Source: Solea solea
Taxonomy: Eukaryota > Chordata > Actinopteri > Pleuronectiformes > Soleidae
Length of the DNA: 64,000 nt
NCBI RefSeq assembly: GCF_958295425.1
Contig: NC_081146.1
Coordinates: 8,257,485-8,321,484, forward strand
Direction of reading: 5' to 3'
Part shown: piece after piece, positions 1 through 36,995 of the stretch
How positions within the stretch are numbered: the first letter of the stretch is position 1
Layout of the letters: every line of letters begins with the position of its first letter
Translations under genes and position numbers: made by a program
Notes under the pieces: generated by a model
The model's database searches: none
What the model saw: only the letters and a program-made list of their open reading frames with translations
Told to the model about the DNA's origin: nothing

Positions 1-19128
<19,128 letters not shown>

Positions 19129-19500
19129 CAGTGCGTCCGAGCGCGCTCCGAACCCGAAAGGTGTTCGCCGGGATGGAGAGGCCACTCCAAACACTCCCGC
19201 AGCGTTACTCCCCCCCACGTCCTCCTCCTCGTCCTGCTCCTGCTCCTCACGACCCAAAACCTCCCCTCATTCTCCACCTGGCATGGTGACGTCAGCGTTC
19301 CCCCCTCGGCCCACACTTGTTTGCTGGATCAGGGGAAAAATCTAAATATTTTTGGCAGATCCAGGTGAGCTGAGCTGTGCGCTGCGTCGTGCGGTGCTGG
19401 CTCTCTGTGGTGAACAGCGCTCAGCGATGCGACGCGCCGGAGAGGCGGGGGCGCGCGAGGAGGAGGAGGAGGCGGGAGGAGAGGATGTGGCGAATACCTA
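19129..19500 (-). promoter_or_regulatory. chrnb2: probable chrnb2 promoter and 5' UTR
   Basis: A GC- and CpG-rich block immediately upstream of the signal-peptide exon, in contrast to the AT-rich surroundings. It contains a GC-box-like GGCGGGGGCG at 19445-19454 and a purine-rich GGA run beside it. No TATA box is obvious. The transcription start cannot be fixed from sequence alone. Confidence 0.5.
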
Positions 19501-22500
19501 CGAGGATCCACAAGCTCAGTGAACGATGACATTGTCTTCCCTGCTCAAAGTCGCACATGCATCACCACCATACAATATTTAGCAATTTTAGAGACGCAGA
19601 CTGTCTCTGTTGTTCATTTATTAGTGCCCTTATTCCTAGTTATTAAACCATGTGCGTAAATCTCTTATAGATTAGTAACATTTTGGACTGGAAGAGGAAT
19701 CATTAATCAATATTTACAGCAGAAGAACTACGAAAAAAGGCAGACACAGACACAACTCATACAGTCAAGCTTAGTGCCAACATCCTGTGGCGTGCACAGA
19801 CATTTGGAAGGGCAGGGGCACACTGGTGGGGCAGGCACCACTAGTCAAGCCTTTCCCACATTCTCACACACCTGTGTATATCTATACAGGGACATCCTTT
19901 ACAGCACAGCATCACTTCTCTATCATCGAGAGGGATATTTTCTATGCATATATGATTTCCTCTGAGGACACCCTTTGGGACACTGTCATAGGGACAGTAG
20001 GGGACTTCACTGCATCACTTTTCTCCACCAGAAAGACAGTCCTTTAGAAATAATTTAGATTTGACTTTAGAGGCCACACATGAATGGCAGCAGGGAACTT
20101 GTTTTAACAATATACAGGACAGTTTATTGTGCAGCATTTTGTCCATTAGGACACTGGGGGGCGATCCCCACCACCGTACACAGCCAACATTCATCACAGT
20201 AATGATAGCTATACATCTACCTATTTGTGACGTGATGTGTACGACACATGCGGATGCTTTTGCACAAATGATGTTATGTTCCTACCGCAAAAACAAAGTT
20301 GTTTGACATTATTCTCAAATGAATCACACTCCTCATATAAAGCTGTTTTGAACCAAAATAGCAAAATTCTTACACACACACTTGGTTTCTGAGTATGTGA
20401 GTCACTATTCTATGAAAGGTCTTAAACCTCTCACCATGTGGGTCTTCCTCTGTGTCATTTATATTTGATTCAATGTCTTTTTTTGTTTCTCCCCCCCTTG
20501 ACAAGTGCAGTGACCTCTAGTCCACATTCACAAAGTCAAACATGGAAAAATGGGAAATGGTGGAAGACAGCGAGGGAGGAGGAGCAGGTACAGGAGGAGG
20601 GACTTCTTGAGGAAGATGAGACAGGTGCACAAACTGAAATGAACCTATTGGAGCATACATCTCATTCCGGATATGCTTATTTTCATTGTGCTCGTGCTGT
20701 GAACTGAGTTCAAGAAGATGAGAGATATAAACCAACTGAATGTGATTGCAAAAGGTGCCGGGAATTAATCAATGCAATGGGGTGCAGGGATCAAAAAGCA
20801 GGATGAAGGTAGAAGAGGGGACTCACAATAGCGTGGGAGGCAGAGAAGGATGGATGGGGAAAGGGTAAAAAAAGAGGAGTGCAGGATGGAGGGAGTAGGC
20901 GGTTGCCGTGGCGACTGAGTGAAAGCAGAAAGCTCCAGGAGGAAAGGACCTGTTTCTCCTTCATTTTGTCTATTTTGATCACAGACGCACACAAAGGGGG
21001 ACACACATGCGCAGCTGGCACTTAACAACTTAACACAGATGAACATAATATGCACACACACACACATGCAAACTCTTCTTCCTTCCCTCTCTCTTCCTCT
21101 CCTGTGCAGTGAATGAGCTGACCTGACAGTGCTCCTCCTCTGCACTGAGTGCTGTGAGTCTCCCTGTGAATTATTTAAAAGCTGGGACCCCCAGAGTGCT
21201 TGTCTCCTCCACTCCACACCTCCCACCCCTCTCTCTGGCTGTCATCCTGTCTTCTGGTGGCTTGAAGTATTTCCTGTGGTAAAATCTGGGCAACAACTTG
21301 ATTAACAACATACAAATCTGACCTATATGAATCACAGACTTATTAATAGTGTAAGACCAAGACTAAGTATAGAGGCATAAACGGCGATAGAGATAGATAT
21401 TAAAGTTTTATCCCATTTCATAGAGAGCTATAGTTACTCTGTGGTTAAAATCGTTATCTTATAAAGAACCAAACATCAACATCAGTAACATAACACTGAC
21501 AGGATACAGTTGTTTTGCTGCGTAATCGGTAACAATAACAATACATCTGTAAATCAACTTATGTAATCAAAGCCTTGTTGTTACTACATACTTGATCTAT
21601 TTACTTATTTATTTATTTATTCATAAGAGACAATACTCAAACAAGTATTATTGGTTGAATGAATGTAAACTGCAGAAAACAGACAAAATTTGAGAAGCAT
21701 GTGTCCAACACCTCAGGCATTATTTGTTTTTGGCCTACTTTTGATTTAATTAAGAGAACATAGACCACATCAACCATAACAGATCACACGGATGAAAGGA
21801 GAAGTGATATTTAGTGGGGCCTGTTGTGCAACATTGTAATTTGTGACACTCTGGGTAGCAGGGAGGTCATACAGATGAAAACATCTGCTTTGCTCAAGTG
21901 TCTTTGAGCGAGACGCACACACATCTTCTCATCTTTCACTTTGACCCCTTTTTGAGGTTTTATTTGATGGATGAAATGTTGCCAAAAACACATTTTGTGG
22001 ACTCAGAAATGTTATTTTCTTCTCATCGCATGTTGTCACACTTCATTAACAAACTAAGAGGGCTATCTGTGGGCAAGCACATTGCTAATGTGGCAGTCAT
22101 AGGTTGGGTTTTTTTTTTTTTTGTTTTAAATATTGCAGTCTGTTTCTCTTCCCTCTCCCTGTTCCCTGTAGAGATGGCCCTACCTCACACTAACTAATCA
22201 CTATGGCAACCTGGTAATCCCTGAACAGGAAAATTCTGACTGTCTCTCTCTCTCTCTCTCTGAATGGCTCACACACACACAACTGGACTGCATGCACACA
22301 TGCATGGATGCACATTCATGCTCGCACATTCACACACTCACGCATGCACACGCGAACCTTATAGGAGACATGCTTGCAAACTAGTAAACACTGGTGTTTA
22401 CTGGTTAGACATCCATGCATTATTGTAAGGACAACACTTCCCCTGTCCTTTTGCATGAAGAGTGTCTGTGTGTCTGTGTGTGAGAGATTTGAATATTATA

Positions 22501-22800
22501 TACTATATATATAATATATTATATTCTCTTTAGGTTGTGTGAATATACGCCATTTGTGCACAGACTGTGCGTTTTCTAAGTGTGTTCAAGGTTTGTCAGG
22601 ATTTGTTGACAGCAAATGTGTGAGTGCATGTGAAGCTATAATTGATTTCACACACAGGTCAATGAGTTTTACAGCTACGAGAGAAAAGCAGACACATTCA
22701 CTCTGGTTTAGCTTCTCATTTCTGTTCCAGTGCCTTTTGTCTTTGGGCTCAGCTTTGACTTTTTGCATGCTGTTATGTATATTAATAACACTGCTTGTCT
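19501..22800. other. intergenic region between chrnb2 and she
   Basis: Between the chrnb2 promoter and the likely she 3' end. The short open frames here have no recognisable domain and several overlap in different frames. I see poly-T, (CT)n and CA-rich tracts but no RNA gene or exon I can support. Confidence 0.6.
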
Positions 22801-22816
22801 TCCATGAATATGAATG

Positions 22817-22836
22817 TTTATTAATAGAGGTTTATT
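22817..22836 (-). terminator. she: candidate she polyadenylation signals
   Basis: Two AATAAA hexamers on the minus strand (22817-22822 and 22831-22836) lie about 830 bp downstream of the she stop. They are the nearest I found. The actual cleavage site is unverified. Confidence 0.35.
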
Positions 22837-23418
22837 TACTGAATAAATGTTTTACAACAATAATACACAACCAACATCACCGTGCGAACGTTCAGTCACA
22901 AACTTACGTCATTAATGCTTACAATAGGTACATTTTTGGGTCCATTCACAACATGATATCTTTAAAATAAACATACATTCTAAATACAGTGAAGGCCAGT
23001 AAATGGGCCACAGTCAAACTATTTTGTTGTCTTTATACCATTATGTCACATGACCCCTCCCTCTACACAAGTTCTAATCATCTAATCAATACAAGGCTTT
23101 CTCTTGACGGACAGAGTGGTAAAGACGGAAAATCAGCCTGGTTTCCAGGATAGATCAATAAGCTGATTGACACGTCAGATGGATGAATGAATATACTCCA
23201 ATCGCGTGTATTAATCGATGATGCTAAGTAATGATGTCAGCACCTCTGCGTTAGGGGCAGCTCATGAAGAAGTTATTAGCCTCTCCGTTTGTTTCAAATA
23301 ATCCTACTGGCACGAGTAAGTAAAGCACGTCATGTGCATTGTTGCAGGTAATGCGCAGATCAATGAGCTCGGCATGAGCCGACACACAAAACAATGGTGC
23401 AGTGGAAGAAGAGACTGC

Positions 23419-23441
23419 GTGTGTGTGTGTGTGTGTGTGTG
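23419..23441. repeat. (GT)n microsatellite
   Basis: About 11 GT units, probably within the she 3' UTR. Confidence 0.92.
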
Positions 23442-23665
23442 CGCATGTGAAAGAGTCAGCACTACAGCAGTGTCATCAGTGTTTACTGAAGTGCCTACTT
23501 ATGGCCACTAGGTAGCGCTTGGAAGCCCCAACAAACTTAGTAAAGCATTGCACGTGGAAATCCAATTCAGTACACATGTATCTGTACACATGTAGGTTTA
23601 AGTTTGTGTGCGTCCGTGCAAAAATGTGTTGTGTGTGTGTTTTTGTGTTTGTCCTTTACACGTGT

Positions 23666-29520
<5,855 letters not shown>

Positions 29521-30060
29521 GGCTGTCATTAACACTTGTGAGAGATTGAATATTTAACGGTTATCTACGCTTTCTTATCCAGGCTGCCCTCTTGAACTAA
29601 TTGGCACGTGCGCAAAAGCTCCAGCTTTACGCATAAGTACTTTACGCACGCCTCGTAATAACTCTTGTGTGAAAACGCAAGGATGTCTGCATAATCAGCC
29701 TGAGCAGAGGCAACTTCTGTGCTGTGCTGGTTCCTATAGCATCCAAAACTCAATGACAATCAGAAAACCTGATGCGTCTTGGGAGAACATTGGTCAGCTA
29801 ATGGCTCTTTGCTGCGGTCACTCTGCAGTGACAACTATCCCTGTAGTTTAAAGAGTAGCCTCTGCAGAGCGAAAACTCGAAAGAACTGGAAGTTTTTCTT
29901 TGAACCAAGTACAGATCCCATTCCCGGAGCGTGAGATTGTGCGTCCAGTCTGTCGAGAGTGATGAGAAGAGAGGGAAGTTGGTGTGCGCCGACAGTGGGA
30001 TGTCGCTGCAGTTTGGGGAGGGGCTGCGTGGACGGGGCGGGGGTGGAGTAGGAGCTTTAC
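29521..30060 (-). promoter_or_regulatory. she: probable she 5' UTR and promoter
   Basis: Upstream of the she start codon. It includes the E-box CACGTG near 29605 and a GC-box cluster GGACGGGGCGGGGGTGG at 30030-30046. No TATA box at a convincing distance. The start site is inferred only. Confidence 0.45.
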
Positions 30061-30395
30061 TGAACATGTATGCAAGTAAATGCACAAGTGAATCCTCTGA
30101 TGCCAAAGCTTTATCTGCAGCTGGACAAATACCAGTGAAATGACTGCACAGTCGGAAACATTCATTATGCCACTAAATCACAATTAAATATAAAATCCAT
30201 ACAATCTTGGATGGAAAACTACTCCACTGACTTGTGCTCTTTTGGTCCAAGTCACTGGAGGTGATGCACCTGCATCTGAGGTTTGGAGACTGTAAGCCAG
30301 CAGGGGCCCTCAATTATACTCCCCCAGGACCAAATTATGACAAGCATGCCAAGCCATGCCATGTTAAGGGATAATCAATGACAAACTCACAAAGA

Positions 30396-30399
30396 GTGT

Positions 30400-30438
<39 letters not shown>
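30396..30438. repeat. (GT)n microsatellite
   Basis: About 20 GT units, one GA interruption. Confidence 0.95.
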
Positions 30439-30439
<1 letters not shown>

Positions 30440-30996
30440 TTCAATTTCATAGCTCATTTAAAAAAGTGAAATTTTCAAAAGTTCCAAAATCACTTTCTAG
30501 CCCATTTTATTTCTATGCATTCACATTATTATGACTACGCGTGTTATTTGTAATTCCAGTCCAAGATGGATCCGTTCCAGTCAAAATATTGCTGTATAAA
30601 TCATGATTTTAAATTATAATTAGAAATAAAAAAAGCCATGATTTATTTTTATTTTATTCAACCTTTATTTAACCAGGTTAGTTCCACTAAGATCAAGGAT
30701 ATTCTTTGCAATTTCTTGCATTCTTTCTTTGTGCAGCAGCAGCACACTTCAAAGATCAGAACACAATATCAAAAGGTGGAAGATGAAATAACCTGGTCTC
30801 TTTAAACTCTTCCAGGGTTACCAGGTTGTGGTTGCTCACCCACTAGTTCATATGAAGTTGTGCCATCTACAGTTGAATTGGAGGAACAAATGCATGAGCA
30901 TCCTCGTGTGCATTCACCTCCAACAGTTGTGTCATAGTTTCTGTTTATTTCACCTGCAGTGAAAAATAAGGGCTGTCCCTTTACAGGGAAACGGTC

Positions 30997-31190
30997 CCGG
31001 TGTAGTGCCGAAAAGAGACTGCTTGCCGAAAAACGACTGCCCCCGACGGGAACGCGCATTAGTTCAGAGGAAGTGAGCGTCGGTCTACTCGTACATATAA
31101 TATACGGGTCAGCTGGCAGGCGCAGCACCAGGAGAAATGTTTTTTTTTTACTGAAATGTCCTGTAGCCCAAGGTAAGAGGCTACGGAAAA
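30997..31190 (+). repeat. inverted repeat, left arm
   Basis: It runs from CCGGTGTAGTGCCGAAAAGA to GAGGCTACGGAAAA. It is the reverse complement, at high identity, of 33241-33437. Shared internal blocks are CTTGCCGAAAAACGACTGCC, ACGGGTCAGCTGGCAGGCGC and a poly-T run before TACTG. It is CpG-rich, unlike its surroundings. Confidence 0.93.
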
Positions 31191-31199
31191 AGAAAATAA

Positions 31200-33235
31200 C
31201 CTGATGTTTTCATGCAAAACAATATCCATCATACAGTAATGTGGAGTGAAATAGAAAAATAATATCAACAAGACATTAACAAAAACAAACAAAAAGAAAG
31301 ATATCTAAATAAGTCCATGTGTATTCTTTAGTTCTTGAAAGCTTTTCATTTCACCTCTTTTAATGGTTGTACATATGACTGTAATTCCTTTTTCTGCCCA
31401 TGTTCAAATCTAACATCATGTTTTCAAATTTATCATCAAATGCAATCCATTTTAATAGTCCAATTTCCCTTCCTATTTTTAATTGTTTAACTGTGGAATA
31501 CCATATGTCTAAAGTAAAGGATATTATTGGGTTGAAATTATGCTCATCTTTTACATAAGTGGGGGTCTCGGTTTCCCCAATACTTATTTGAATTGGGTAT
31601 TTCACTGTAGACATTTCAATATCTTTCCATCGACATACAGTGTCCCTCATCACACCAGTAGATTAATTGACACAGCTGCGCAGCACGAAAATATTCTTTT
31701 AGATTTGGGAGTGCCAATCCTCCCCCGTCCTTAGATAATTGCAGTGTGGCATACAAATTCTGGGCCGTTTACCTTCCCATACAAATCTTGATATGCACCT
31801 ATCCCATTTAAGAAATTGGTCTTTTGATATATCTACAGGTAAAGATAGAAACAAATATAGCAGATGTGGTAGGATGTTCATTTTTACCACATTTATCCTG
31901 TCCCAGTGGGTAAGTGAACCATCTGTCAATATCTCCCCTTATATTTTTGTCAATGTGCTCATAGTTACTACTATATCATTTTGAAAGAGCTTTAGTTATA
32001 TTTATGCCAAAATATTTGATTAATTTTGCTTACCAGTTTATCTGCCATTCCCTAAGTTCTTGGTTTGGAGTTAAACATTAGGATTTGGGTTTTATGTGTA
32101 TCGACTTTGTAACCTGAATAACAACCAAATCTTTCAACAGTTTGTGTAAGCTGCTTAAATGAATTCCCTGGGTTTTTTACATAAATCATAATGTCATCCG
32201 CAAACAAACTTATTACATGTTCTTGTTTATTAATTTCTATACCTTTTATTGAACTGTCTTGTCTGATCATCTGGGCTAATGGCTCGATATATAGGGCAAA
32301 CAGCGTGGGGCTGAGGTAGCAGCCCTGTCTGGTTCCTCTCTCCAAGACAAATCTTTCTGACAGAGAGCCATTGACTTTTACTCTAGCTGTAGGTTTGTTA
32401 TAAATAGACCTGATGCATTAAATAGACTTCAAGTTGAATCCAAATCTTCCCAAAGTTAAATATAAAAATTCCCAATTGACTCTATCAAAAGCTTTTTCAG
32501 CATCTAAACTGATTAAAGCTGCTTGTATACTATCTTCATGTATTTTATGCATAATATGCAGGGTTCTTCTAATATTATCTTGCGTCTGTCTGTTCCTAAC
32601 AAACCCACTTTGATCGTCATCTATTAATTCAGGGACAAATGATTGGAGTCTATTTGATATAATTGAGGTGAACATTTTGAAGTCAACATTTAACACCAAA
32701 ATCGGTCTATAATTTTGGCAATACTCCTTGACTTTAAAGGGTTTGGGAAGTACCGTAATTTCGCATCAGTCCATGAAGGGGGAATTTTGTCATTAGTCAT
32801 AATCCAATTAAAAGTAGTGTGGAGCAGTGGTGTGAGTTCGTCACTAAATTTCTTGTACCACTCAGAGGGAGAACCATTGCTACCAGGTGCCTTGCTTGAT
32901 TTTAAACTTTTTATTGCTTTCCAAATTTCATCTATTGTTATCTTTGCTGTAATGTGTTCATTTTAAAGTAAAGTTCATGTTAAAGTACTTTGACATTTAG
33001 TCTACTAATTTCTCATCATTTGTTATGTAATTACTGTGATGTAGAAAAACTCCTGCATTATTTTCTGCATTTATTTCCTAATCTTCATAAAATCATTGAA
33101 ACTAAGGTATTGAAATATAACTTTATATATAGATCAAAGCGGTGTAAAATCACATTGCAACAACATCTGCCCTCATCAACTGTTGACAACTAGCCTACAT
33201 TATGGAAACATCAGGTTACTTTTTTTTATCTGCGT
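31200..33235 (-). mobile_element. L1-clade LINE remnant (reverse transcriptase and C-terminal region, disrupted)
   Basis: The minus strand encodes pieces of a non-LTR reverse transcriptase. In order they are a KAPGSNG-like block near 32.9 kb, NYRPILVLNVDFK near 32.7 kb, DDDQSGFVRNRQTQDNIRR (RT block near 32.6 kb), RQGCYLSPTLFALYIEPLAQ and the catalytic FADD motif (near 32.2-32.3 kb). A C-terminal block follows with INVVKMNILPHLLYLF and FVWEGKRPRI (near 31.8 kb). Stops and frame changes interrupt it. I find no endonuclease domain, so it is 5'-truncated and dead. The order and motifs point to the L1/Tx1 group. The outer limits are approximate. Confidence 0.9.
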
Positions 33236-33240
33236 CGTCC

Positions 33241-33437
33241 TTTTCCGTAGCCTCTTCACTTCACAATAAATTTCTATTGCACAGTAAAAAAAAACATTTC
33301 TCTCGGTGTTGCGCCTGCCAGCTGACCCGTATATCATATCTACGAGTAAACCTACGCTCACTTCCTCTGAAGTGATGCGCGTTCCTGTCGGGGGCAGTCG
33401 TTTTTCGGCAAGCAGTCTCTTTTCGGCACTACACCGG
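33241..33437 (-). repeat. inverted repeat, right arm (abuts the cgn promoter)
   Basis: It runs from TTTTCCGTAGCCTC to ACTACACCGG and is the reverse complement of 30997-31190 with a handful of substitutions and small indels. With the left arm it brackets the L1-clade remnant. The outer end stops 14 bp before a CRE-like TGACGT upstream of cgn. Confidence 0.93.
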
Positions 33438-33560
33438 CAAAGTGAATGATTGACGTGGACTTCTCACCAATAGTAAACGTAGCCGATATCTCTAGCCCCG
33501 CCTACTTTAACGTACTGCTCCAATCACAGCGCTGTGCTTAGAGACGGTGGGCGGGGCGTT
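33438..33560 (+). promoter_or_regulatory. cgn: cgn core promoter region
   Basis: A short block with TGACGT (33451-33456), CCAAT (33467-33471 and 33520-33524), CCCCGCC (33496-33502) and GTGGGCGGGGCG (33547-33558), placed directly before the cgn 5' UTR exon. This fits a TATA-less CCAAT/GC-box promoter. The start near 33560 is inferred. Confidence 0.6.
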
Positions 33561-33759
33561 CACATAGACGACAAAAGGTAACAGGTTGCAGAGGCTGAAG
33601 GATGAACTTCTTGCCGAGATAATTTTCGTGGGAGCTTAAGTTGCCTGTCTCTCTTTTCTTTGAGGACTTCGGTGGATGCGTAAAAACACTGAAGTTCTAA
33701 GCGAAGTAGCGGAGACGGAAGTGTCGAAGAGGAGCGGAGGATTCACTTGAGAGACAGAG
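33560..33759 (+). other. cgn: cgn 5' UTR exon (non-coding exon 1)
   Basis: It follows the promoter-like block and ends at GAGACAGAG before donor GTAACT. It has no long open frame. The first coding exon starts only one base before its ATG, so an upstream non-coding exon is required, and this is the best candidate. The 5' limit is uncertain. Confidence 0.55.
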
Positions 33760-33975
33760 GTAACTTTTCGTGTGCTTGAGTACACAGACAGACACGGAGT
33801 GACAGATAGTTTGTGATTATCTCTGTGAAGAATTTTCATTGTGTGCTGTGGCGCTAGTGTTGTGTCCGTGGTGATTCCGCTCTGTTTTGTGTCCCTGCGT
33901 GTCTTTAATTCACGTTTATCTCTGTAGTTTGTAGCTAACGTTAGTTTCGTGGATGAGAGGGAGAAGAGAGGGACA

Positions 33976-34002
33976 GTGTGTGTGTGTGTGTGTGTGTGTG
34001 TA
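33976..34002. repeat. (GT)n microsatellite
   Basis: About 13 GT units just after the cgn UTR exon. Confidence 0.94.
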
Positions 34003-34524
34003 TCCTGCTAATGCTACTTCAGGACTCTTGGTTTGCCCGTTATGTGATATATGAGGTATCAGCAAGTGCTACAAGTCAAATCTGTCTCTACACTAGCGAA
34101 AAACATGCAAACATGCTAAACAAATTAGTGTTATTACAGTATTTTGTATATTTTCATTAGCAGTGACTGCTGTGTGCTATCAGGGGAATATGTCAGTGGA
34201 AAACCTGTGCACTGAAAAACAATGTGAGTTTTATTCAAAAATAACTACATCGTTGACTTTGTACTTGGGCAACACAAACATATTAACAATAATATTAGTT
34301 TTACATATTATATAGTGCATTTTCAAATGTTTCCCGGAAGTAGATAGTTGTTTAAATCAAATGGGAGGTGAGACAAGTGTGTAGGTTATAGTTATGGAGT
34401 GGGTAATAATTAAGAGTTCATGGATTGAGTCACAAACCTTTAAATAATAATAGCAGTGAACCTGCAAAACCAGCAGCATGGTTTCATGTTTCAAGAAGAA
34501 TATATAGCAGCTATTCTTAGTGAT

Positions 34525-34850
34525 GAGGGATGGCCCATATACACATACACATACACTGTCATGACTGATACCAGTACTGATATCACAGGTGCAAGTTTTG
34601 ACCGATACAGATATGAGTTCTTTCAACTTTATTACACTTTATTGCTTTTTTCTTCCTTTATTTTTAATAAGTCATAATAGCTCACACATATGCTGCATCC
34701 CTCACATCATACACCATACACATACATCTCTTTACAATCCATGCTTAATAAACAGTTTATGTAATATTTAGGGTTTTTGCAGAGTCTTTTGCAGACATCC
34801 ACTACATTGATTTTGAGGACAATCGGACTGATACAGATACTGAATTAGAA
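34525..34850. repeat. GATAC-type interspersed repeat, copy 2 (degenerate)
   Basis: GATGAGGGATGGCCCATATA, ACTGATACCAGTACTGATAT and, further on, GGACTGATACAGATACTGAA resemble the copies at 7.6, 36.9 and 54.9 kb. Confidence 0.45.
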
Positions 34851-35077
34851 TTAGTTATTTTTTGCACACACACACAAACCGATTAGTGATAGTGAATTTG
34901 ACCTCTGCATTTAACCCATCCTTTTTACACACCAGTAGTGAACTTGTCCTCTTGGCTATGAGCTGCCTGTAATTGTATTCTGAGCTTCTATTGTATTGCT
35001 CATCCCTATTAAGTGTATAATTATTAAAGTCTGATGAAAAACATCTAACTGTGCAGGTGTTATACTAGATTTTAACA

Positions 35078-35097
<20 letters not shown>

Positions 35098-35141
<44 letters not shown>
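35098..35141. repeat. (CA)n microsatellite
   Basis: About 21 CA units, one CG interruption, preceded by (CT)n. Confidence 0.95.
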
Positions 35142-35147
<6 letters not shown>

Positions 35148-35149
35148 GT

Positions 35150-35395
35150 GCAACTACTCTTGTCAGGACAATGCATTGACGTCCTGTCATTTCAACGACC
35201 TTTACGAAAGCCTTATTCATAACCTCAGCTAAAAACAGTTAATGCCTAACCCTAACTTTAACCTAACCACAAGTCACATTACTTTTAAACTCGACCAGAG
35301 CCTGAGAAATGAAGTTCTGCCTCATTAGGACCAGGCTTTTGGCTTCATGAGGACTACTGGTCCTGACAAGGTCGCTGTTAATACAAGGAAAGGTC
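35150..35395. repeat. GT-associated interspersed repeat, copy 1
   Basis: GTTAATGCCTAACCCTAACTTTAACCTAACC, then TGAGAAATGAAGTTCTGCCT. The same blocks recur at 62.24-62.33 kb. Copy 1 is bracketed by two CA runs. Confidence 0.7.
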
Positions 35396-35418
35396 ATTAT
35401 GTGGTAACAAAAACACAT

Positions 35419-35420
<2 letters not shown>

Positions 35421-35451
<31 letters not shown>
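35421..35451. repeat. (AC)n microsatellite
   Basis: About 15 AC units at the other side of the GT-associated repeat. Confidence 0.95.
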
Positions 35452-35452
<1 letters not shown>

Positions 35453-36889
35453 CCTGTGTACGTGAGAAGGACTGAGAGAGACAAGTGTGTGGAATGTGAG
35501 CAAAGGTAGTGAAGTGTTTATGTGCTAATACGGAGTCATTTGTGTCCTATTTAGTAACACTGAAGTCTCACTCTTTGCTGTGGTGCCAGTGAACTCGTTT
35601 GGATTTAAAAAGAGGAATACAAGGAATATTTGTTTGAGTATGAAAGGAGAGCAGTGGCAAGTGAGATTGACTGCTGCAGACAGAGAAGATGAGGGCCTGG
35701 TTTAAAGGCAAGAATGTAATGGAGAGGGAGAATACCCTCAGGACTGAGTGGCTTTTTTATAAAACAGAGAGGCAGTCAGCTACTGTTCCTGTTGCTTACA
35801 CTGTGACTTATCTACTTTCCCAGCTCAAACCTGTAAAACTTTAATTACCGGTGGTCTTTTATTGGAACCTGTAAACTAGAATTGATTGATATTTATTCAT
35901 CAGTCAACTATGTTTACAAATTAAATTACTTGCATGATATTCCAATCTATTATCTCCCAATTCATCGTTTTATTTATAAATACCGGACAGTTACTGTTAT
36001 GAAGTTAACCAAATCTTCAAGAATCTTTGCTCAGAAACTAATCAAACAATCGACAAACTATTGCAGCTCTGCCATGGACTGAAGTCAGTCGACAATTTTG
36101 TAATTGATGTTTTTGCCTGTAAATTGAACATGGATATGCTTACACGTGGGCAATGTCCTCATTGTATATAAGAAATAAAAAACCATTCATTAAATATAGT
36201 CCCAGCATGCACAATTCAGCATGGAAGACCGATAAATTAGCATATCCCATAGTCAGGAAATGAAAAAATATGCAGTTGTACTTTAGTCCTCTTTTACTCA
36301 TAAGGCATGACACAGTCTTTGCTCCTATCTGTATCTACGTTTATCAGTTTCGGTCCAGGCCAGAGGAGGTGGGCTAACATTAACCATGCTGACTGCCTGA
36401 GTCAACACAGGCACTTTCACGGCTACACACACACACACACACATTGCTGTTGTTGTGTCCTTTCTCTCCACACCTGCTAATCTTCTGATGAATTTTTCCA
36501 TCCATTTCATTGTGGATCTTAACAGGGAATAACTCCAATTTAATTTAGTGTGTGAGAATTCAATTTGAGGCTGGAGGTAGAAGCCCCCTCAATGCAACAT
36601 GAATGGCCAGCATCTGAAAACCCCTCAGTGGAAAAGCTGGTCTGTTGTTAAAGTCTCATCTAGAAAATAAAATAATTATTATTAGCTTTAGCCCATACAA
36701 CTGCTTTTTTATTACTAAATATTTTAGAACGGCTTCACATCACATTTGCAGTGAATACTCCTGCACAAGAAGCTTGGACTAAAGAGCATTTAATGTAATA
36801 ATTGCTGATTACGTTTGATACATTTAGTATTTGATAATATTCTGAATTAGTCATGTAGTTTTTCTTTTGAATAAAAGAACTAGGGATTA

Positions 36890-36995
36890 CTCAATCTCAC
36901 TTTTTCATATCTGATACAGTACCAATACTCATGTCATAACCTTGAGTATCTACTGATACATTCATGAGTCCAATACAGTCTTTTTTTACACCTAT
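36890..36995. repeat. GATAC-type interspersed repeat, copy 3
   Basis: ATCTGATACAGTACCAATAC and TTGAGTATCTACTGATACAT mirror the blocks of the 7.6-kb copy. Confidence 0.5.

Noticed and set aside
19380..19440. Possible REST/NRSE silencer element near chrnb2
   Set aside because: Only a right-half-like GAACAGCGCT is present; no left half at the proper spacing.
19774..20047. Two overlapping plus-strand frames downstream of the chrnb2 promoter
   Set aside because: No domain, wrong context for either neighbour and no splice-site support.
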